From Phycisphaeraceae bacterium (lineage in GTDB: Bacteria; Planctomycetota; Phycisphaerae; Phycisphaerales; Phycisphaeraceae), in contig JADZCW010000156.1 in assembly GCA_020851395.1 (NCBI GenBank), forward strand, positions 1 to 11,104: 11,104 nucleotides of DNA. The letters are read 5' to 3'. Position numbers and translations under genes: made by a program. Under the pieces are notes generated by a model that was not told the origin of the DNA, did no database searches, and saw only the letters and a program-made list of their open reading frames with translations. Each line of letters opens with the position of its first letter. The first letter of the stretch is position 1. Positions 7,627 to 11,104 of this stretch are shown here, in pieces.

Positions 7627-8022
7627 ATGGCCAGCACGCAAGAGATCATCACCGCCGCGACCGACCTGGGCAAGCTCATCGCCTCCCACGACTCGGCCAA
7701 ACGCTTCGAGGACGTCCTGAAAAAGCTCAGCCAGGACGTCGACGCCCAGCGCCTGCTCAACGACCTCAACCGCCTGACCACCAAGATCAGCCAGAAGGAG
7801 ATGCACGGCCAGCCCATCGAGGTTCACGAGAAGCACGAGATCGAGAAGCTCCGCCAGTCCGTCGCCCGCAACGCCGTGCTCCGCGACTTCCAGGTGGCCC
7901 AGATGGACTACGTGGACCTGATGCGTCAGGTCGACGAGGCCATGGCCGGCCGCACCGGCGGTTCGGGCGCGCCGTCCCCTCTGGACGATCTGGATGACGA
8001 ACTCCCCCTGCAAACCCCCTAA
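7627..8022 (+). CDS. YlbF/YmcA (Com_YlbF) family protein
   Basis: This small all-helical, highly charged protein has 131 residues. The core (about 5-108) matches the YlbF/YmcA pattern: an N-terminal helix with ATDLGKLIASHDSAKRFEDV, then DVDAQRLLNDLNRL, ISQKEMHGQPI and a final helix with RDFQVAQMDYVDLMRQVDEAM. A Gly-rich linker leads to an acidic end (PLDDLDDELP) that usual family members lack as far as I recall. In Bacillus subtilis YlbF, YmcA and YaaT form a complex that affects RNA processing, competence and biofilm formation; the role here is unknown. The frame opens further upstream, but AAGGA six bases before ATG 7627 and the domain fit support this start. It is divergent from rnr, a suggestive pairing for RNA decay. 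It converges on the next gene with a 28-bp gap. Family call fairly sure; function inferred. Confidence 0.82.
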   Translation: MASTQEIITAATDLGKLIASHDSAKRFEDVLKKLSQDVDAQRLLNDLNRLTTKISQKEMHGQPIEVHEKHEIEKLRQSVARNAVLRDFQVAQMDYVDLMRQVDEAMAGRTGGSGAPSPLDDLDDELPLQTP

Positions 8023-8050
8023 GACCACCCTCACCGAATCCCCTTCCCTA

Positions 8051-9130
8051 TCACTCAGCCGCCTGCGGCTGGGTCGTCGCCATCGGCATCACCAGGTCCT
8101 GGGCCGGGAACGCCAGCGGGCTGGCCGCCAGCAATTCCTGCCACTGCTGAGCCTGCAGCACCGCCTCCGCCCACAGACCGCCCTTGATCAGGGGCTCGAG
8201 CGGCTTGATCTGCGCCGGCGTGGCCGTCAGCCTCTCGACCGTCCAGCGGAGGAACACGTCGACCTCCACCAGCATCCGCTGATACTCCCCCGCCACGGCC
8301 GCGTCGCCGTCCGGCCGGGCCAGCACCTGCGCCGCCAGGGCGAAGTACTTGTAAGAGATCAGCGCCACCGCCCGCAGCGTCGCCCGATCCACCGACCCGC
8401 CGGGCATGTTCACTTCCTGCACGATCCGCCGGTACAGCCCCCCCAGCGCCGTCCGCTCAGGGTCCGGCGTCAGACGCGGGTTCGCCGCGTGAGCCGCGAT
8501 CCGTTGACGGAGCGCCTCGAGGAGCAATTGCCTGGCCTCCGGCTGTGCAAGCTGCCCGAGGACCTTGAGCATCGGCTGCCAGACGTAGGGCGAATCCTCC
8601 ACCCGCACCCGCTGCCCGATCGCGTTCAAGAGCTCCTGCTCGAAGACCGACCGATCCGTCCGGGTGTCGAAACGCAGCCCCGTCAGCAGCCGCTCACCCG
8701 CCACCGCCGCCCGGTAGCGCACCGCCGAGCTCGCGTCGCTCAGCCCCTTCTTGACCAGCTCGATGGCGCTCTGATCGTCCAATGAACCGGCCAGGATCAT
8801 CGCGTTGAGCCGCACCAGCAGCCGGTCGCTCTCGAGCGCCGGCGCCAGGGCCGCACGCAGATAGGACGAATACGCCTGGCGGAAGATCTGCGACGCCTCT
8901 TTCTCCAACGGCCCCAACAGCCCCCGCCGGGCATCGAGCACCTGCGCGTCGTCACCGCCGGTCAATTGATCCACCCTCTCCTGAATGAACTGCTTGACCG
9001 TCTCTTCCTGCTCAGCCTTGAGCGTCGTCGTGGTCGTGAGCAGTTCCTTGGGCAGCAGCGTCTGACCGATCGCCAGATTCGCCGTCGCAAGGGCCAGGAT
9101 CAAGCCGACGACAACTCCGCCTGCTCTCAT
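8051..9130 (-). CDS. Exported HEAT-like helical protein of unknown function
   Basis: This protein has 359 residues from ATG 9128-9130. I chose this start because it opens a clean signal peptide (hydrophobic core about 5-21, likely cut after AIG or AIGQ near 22-23) and has GGAG nine bases upstream. The open frame continues 53 codons further upstream but would bury the signal peptide. The mature part is almost all predicted helix: a Thr run (32-36), a charged helix (38-57), then helical pairs that look like degenerate HEAT repeats, for example around 102-148 and 184-213. A Trp-containing helix lies near 293-310 and the end is Gln/Pro/Ala-rich. No catalytic motif, lipobox or membrane anchor is seen beyond the signal. 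I do not recognise a named family. It is probably a periplasmic scaffold or interaction protein, but that is inference. Codons are G-ending. Confidence 0.75.
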   Translation of the reverse strand: MRAGGVVVGLILALATANLAIGQTLLPKELLTTTTTLKAEQEETVKQFIQERVDQLTGGDDAQVLDARRGLLGPLEKEASQIFRQAYSSYLRAALAPALESDRLLVRLNAMILAGSLDDQSAIELVKKGLSDASSAVRYRAAVAGERLLTGLRFDTRTDRSVFEQELLNAIGQRVRVEDSPYVWQPMLKVLGQLAQPEARQLLLEALRQRIAAHAANPRLTPDPERTALGGLYRRIVQEVNMPGGSVDRATLRAVALISYKYFALAAQVLARPDGDAAVAGEYQRMLVEVDVFLRWTVERLTATPAQIKPLEPLIKGGLWAEAVLQAQQWQELLAASPLAFPAQDLVMPMATTQPQAAE

Positions 9131-9212
9131 GGGAGAGGTCTCCAGGGTCTTCCGAGCGTCAACGCAAGCACTTCGATTCATCGGGCAGCGGGGGGACTCA
9201 ATTAGACCCGCG

Positions 9213-9241
9213 AAACTAACAGCCAACCCGCCAAGTGTCAA
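9213..9241 (-). promoter_or_regulatory. Candidate promoter of the exported HEAT-like gene
   Basis: A perfect TTGACA (- strand, 9241-9236) is separated by 17 bases from TAGTTT (9218-9213), a 3-of-6 match to the -10 consensus. Transcription would start near 9206, giving a leader of about 75 bases before ATG 9130. The -35 is good and the -10 is weak. It also argues against the longer 412-residue reading frame, whose start would lie upstream of this promoter. Confidence 0.35.
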
Positions 9242-9302
9242 ACCTTCCATTATCCAAACCTCGCTGGGAATTGAGCTTGTATTGTTCAAAATCAGCCCGC
9301 CC

Positions 9303-9331
9303 TGGAGCTTGCCTGCCGGCTGAGCTATCCT
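9303..9331 (+). promoter_or_regulatory. Weak candidate promoter of the aminopeptidase gene
   Basis: TGGAGC (9303-9308) and TATCCT (9326-9331) are 17 bases apart and about 32 bases before ATG 9364. They match the sigma-70 consensus at 3 and 4 of 6 positions. The spacing is right but the boxes are poor. No strong ribosome site precedes ATG 9364. Confidence 0.2.
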
Positions 9332-9363
9332 GCCCGCTCACCCCTCTTTCACGAGACCACACC

Positions 9364-10857
9364 ATGCCCCTTAGCGTCACCTTCGACTCCGCCCGCCGAA
9401 CCAAGCCCGACGCCCTGGCCCTGCCCCTCTTCGACGACCAGCCCTGGCCAACCTTCTCCGCCCTGAGCGCCAAGGACCGAGCCTGGCTCGCAGACTGGCG
9501 CAGGACCAAGACCTTCCGTCCCGACCGCGGCCAGGCCCTGCTTGTCCACCCCACCCCCAAGCTCCCCCTGCTCCTGCTGGGGTTAGGCGCGCCCAAGCTC
9601 CTCGACGCCCAGGCCGCACGACTGGCCGGGGCCAACCTCACCCGCCTCGCCCAGCGGGCCGGCCTCAGCCGCGTCGAGCTTGTCCTGCCCCCCCAGCTCA
9701 ACACCCCCACCCTCGCACACGCCTTCGGCCAGGGCGCCGTCCTGGCCGGCCTCCGCTTCGACGAATTCAAATCCCCCTCCGAGCCTCCCGCCTCGTCCCG
9801 TCTGCGGATCGAGGTCCATCAATCCAAATGGCTCGCCGCCGTCAAACAAGGCGCCCTCGTCAGCACCTCCGCCAACCTCGCCCGCCGGCTCGCAGCCACG
9901 CCCCCCAACATCGCCCACCCCCGGGCCATTGCCGACGCCTGCCGCAAGATGGCCCGCGAGGTGGGCCTGCGGATCAAGGTCATCACCGCCCCCCAACTCC
10001 GCCGCCTGGGCATGAACGGCCTGTGGTCCGTCGGCCGGGCCGGATCGCGCGAGCCCTGCCTGATCGTCCTGGAGCATCGAGGCAAACCTGGCAAGTCTCA
10101 GACCGCCCCCGTCGTCCTCGTCGGCAAAGCCGTCACCTACGACACCGGCGGCTACTCCCTCAAAACCGCTGAAGGCCAGCGCGGCATGAAATACGACAAG
10201 TGCGGCGGCATGGCCGTCCTCGGCGCCCTGCACGCCGCCGCCACGCTCAAGATCCCCACCCCCGTCGTCGGCCTGATCGCCGTCGCCGAGAACATGGTCG
10301 ACCGCCGGGCCTACCGCGTCGACGACATCCTCACGCTCTACAACGGCCTGAAGGTCGAGATCACCAACACCGACGCCGAGGGCCGGCTCATCCTCGCTGA
10401 CGCCCTGACCTACGCCTGCCGAACCTACAAACCCGCCGCCCTGATCGACCTGGCCACCCTCACCGGCGGCGTCGGCGTCGCCCTGGGCCAGGCCTGCGCC
10501 GGCCTCTTCGTCACCGACCCCAAGCTCCGTCAGAAACTCCTCGACGCCGGCAATGCCGCCCACGAACGCCTCTGGGAACTGCCCCTCTGGCCCGAGCACC
10601 GCGAGCTGCTCCGCTCCGACCACGCCGACCTGGTCAACTCCGCCGGCCGCCTGGCTCATCCCATCCAGGGCGCCGCGTTCCTGAGCCATTTCGTCGGCAA
10701 GAACGGCTCACCCGAAGCCTGGCAGGATCGCTCCTGGGCCCACCTGGATATCGCCTACGTCGCGGCCGTCGACAAGCCCACGCCCCTGTTCGACGTCGGC
10801 CCGACCGCCTTCGGCGTTCGACTCCTGACCCATCTTGTCCAGCACTGGCACGGCTAG
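9364..10857 (+). CDS. pepA: Leucyl aminopeptidase (peptidase family M17)
   Basis: M17 enzymes use two metal ions to remove N-terminal residues, typically Leu, from peptides in the cytoplasm. The 497-residue protein has a variable N-terminal domain (about 1-165) and a well conserved catalytic domain. Lys255, Asp260, Lys267, Asp278, Asp337, Glu339 and Arg341 lie exactly 15 residues below E. coli PepA Lys270, Asp275, Lys282, Asp293, Asp352, Glu354 and Arg356, so all metal and catalytic residues are kept. The signature NTDAEGRL is at 335-342. The usual DSGG is DTGG (260-263), and the late GGR-AGAIT-like loop is altered to AGRLAHPIQGA. Start ATG 9364 is chosen because the upstream in-frame extension of 43 residues looks like no known N-terminus and covers the likely promoter. 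No clear ribosome site is seen. Codons are strongly C-ending. It stands alone, divergent from one gene and convergent with the next. Confidence 0.94.
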   Translation: MPLSVTFDSARRTKPDALALPLFDDQPWPTFSALSAKDRAWLADWRRTKTFRPDRGQALLVHPTPKLPLLLLGLGAPKLLDAQAARLAGANLTRLAQRAGLSRVELVLPPQLNTPTLAHAFGQGAVLAGLRFDEFKSPSEPPASSRLRIEVHQSKWLAAVKQGALVSTSANLARRLAATPPNIAHPRAIADACRKMAREVGLRIKVITAPQLRRLGMNGLWSVGRAGSREPCLIVLEHRGKPGKSQTAPVVLVGKAVTYDTGGYSLKTAEGQRGMKYDKCGGMAVLGALHAAATLKIPTPVVGLIAVAENMVDRRAYRVDDILTLYNGLKVEITNTDAEGRLILADALTYACRTYKPAALIDLATLTGGVGVALGQACAGLFVTDPKLRQKLLDAGNAAHERLWELPLWPEHRELLRSDHADLVNSAGRLAHPIQGAAFLSHFVGKNGSPEAWQDRSWAHLDIAYVAAVDKPTPLFDVGPTAFGVRLLTHLVQHWHG

Positions 10858-10945
10858 CCCCACCCGCTTGGCCTGCGCCCAACACGCCAGGGCTTGCACC
10901 CCAGCGTCCCTCATCCAATCCCTATTCCCTAACCCCCCCCGGGGT
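10858..10945. other. Convergent intergenic gap, possible weak hairpin
   Basis: These 88 bp separate two convergent genes. The only structure is an AACCCC...GGGGTT inverted repeat (10931-10936 with 10941-10946) with a CCCC loop. It touches the stop codon of the - strand gene and has no T tract on either side, so it is a poor terminator candidate. I see no other gene or repeat. Confidence 0.3.
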
Positions 10946-11104
10946 TCACCCCACCCATGAGAGGTGCTGGATCGCCCGGGCCAACGCCACGTCCATGCCC
11001 GTCACCTTCCCACCCGCGTCGTGCGTGCTCAGCGCGATCCGCACGCTGTTGTAGACATTGCGGAGGTCCGGGTGGTGGTTGATCGCCTCCGCCTCGAGCC
11101 CCAC
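10946..11104 (-). CDS. Pterin-4a-carbinolamine dehydratase, C-terminal part (5' end outside window)
   Basis: Reading the - strand from the right edge gives 52 residues ending at TGA 10946-10948. They contain AEAINHHPD, VYNSV, LSTHDAGG and a final helix LARAIQHL, the hallmark core of the pterin-4a-carbinolamine dehydratase (PhhB/DCoH) family. The His-His pair (codons 11072-11077) and the His of THDAGG are 17 residues apart, as the catalytic histidines are in rat DCoH from memory. The enzyme dehydrates 4a-hydroxytetrahydropterin to recycle the cofactor of phenylalanine hydroxylase. About the last half of a typical protein of roughly 100 residues is visible. The loop after THDAGG is one residue longer than usual (KVTGMD rather than LTELD-like). 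Codons are G-ending like the other - genes. Whether a phenylalanine hydroxylase partner exists cannot be seen here. Confidence 0.9.
   Translation of the reverse strand: MGLEAEAINHHPDLRNVYNSVRIALSTHDAGGKVTGMDVALARAIQHLSWVG

Noticed and set aside
8037..8052. Similarity between the pyrimidine-rich gaps at 8037-8052 and 10917-10932 (CCCTA-like words)
   Set aside because: Short, low-complexity and imperfect in a C-rich strand; not enough for a repeat family.
8056..8071. CAGCCGC-CT-GCGGCTG inverted repeat as a terminator for the YlbF-family gene
   Set aside because: It lies inside the 3' coding end of the convergent gene, has almost no loop and no T tract.
9131..9289. N-terminal extension of the exported protein to 412 residues
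   Set aside because: It would place 53 residues before a good signal peptide and begins upstream of the TTGACA candidate promoter. ATG 9130 has its own ribosome site.
9235..9363. 43-residue N-terminal extension of the aminopeptidase
   Set aside because: It overlaps the divergent promoter region and does not resemble an M17 N-terminus.
9583..10689. 368-residue - strand reading frame opposite the aminopeptidase
   Set aside because: Gly/Ala/Asp/Val-rich product without domains. The + frame has the complete M17 catalytic set.
1..11104. tRNA, rRNA, CRISPR array, insertion sequence or defence system
   Set aside because: I looked for these and saw no cloverleaf-like segment, spaced repeats, transposase motifs or terminal inverted repeats.

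Overview
The window is high-GC bacterial DNA carrying eight protein genes, two of them cut by the window edges. Proper start choice leaves no gap longer than about 235 bases. High GC, a 1048-residue membrane/spermidine-synthase-like/TPR fusion, and the mix of an exported HEAT-like protein, a YlbF-family protein, RNase R and Lgt suggest a planctomycete-type organism (Phycisphaerae-like is my guess). No marker gene here proves that. I see no rRNA, tRNA, insertion sequence, CRISPR array or phage gene. The content looks like ordinary chromosomal housekeeping DNA rather than an accessory island.

Layout. Bases 1-722 (+): C-terminal half of a succinyl-CoA:acetate CoA-transferase / acetyl-CoA hydrolase family enzyme, followed by a strong hairpin terminator (755-790). 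Bases 7480 down to 809 (-): a tightly spaced three-gene cluster, rnr (RNase R), lgt (prolipoprotein diacylglyceryl transferase), then the membrane/spermidine-synthase-like/TPR fusion, with gaps of 23 and 28 bp. Bases 7481-7626: a divergent promoter region with a G-run cluster and short direct repeats. Bases 7627-8022 (+): a YlbF/YmcA-family protein. Bases 8051-9130 (-): an exported, helical HEAT-like protein of unknown function. Bases 9131-9363: a second divergent promoter region. Bases 9364-10857 (+): an M17 leucyl aminopeptidase with all expected metal and catalytic residues. Bases 10946-11104 (-): the C-terminal 52 residues of a pterin-4a-carbinolamine dehydratase, short and easy to miss.

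Working together. The rnr-lgt-fusion cluster is probably one transcript, joining RNA decay, lipoprotein maturation and an inner-membrane protein of unknown reaction. The YlbF-family gene is divergent from rnr, which is suggestive because YlbF-family proteins in Bacillus subtilis affect RNA processing. The other genes look metabolically independent.

A window-wide feature is strand asymmetry. The + strand is C-rich whichever strand is coding: + genes favour C-ending codons and - genes favour G-ending codons. This suggests the - strand is the leading strand of replication. It also accounts for the long but meaningless antisense reading frames. I did not find a convincing new biological system. 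The most interesting items are the fusion protein with altered aminopropyltransferase residues, the rnr/ylbF pairing with its G-rich intergenic region, and the unknown exported protein.
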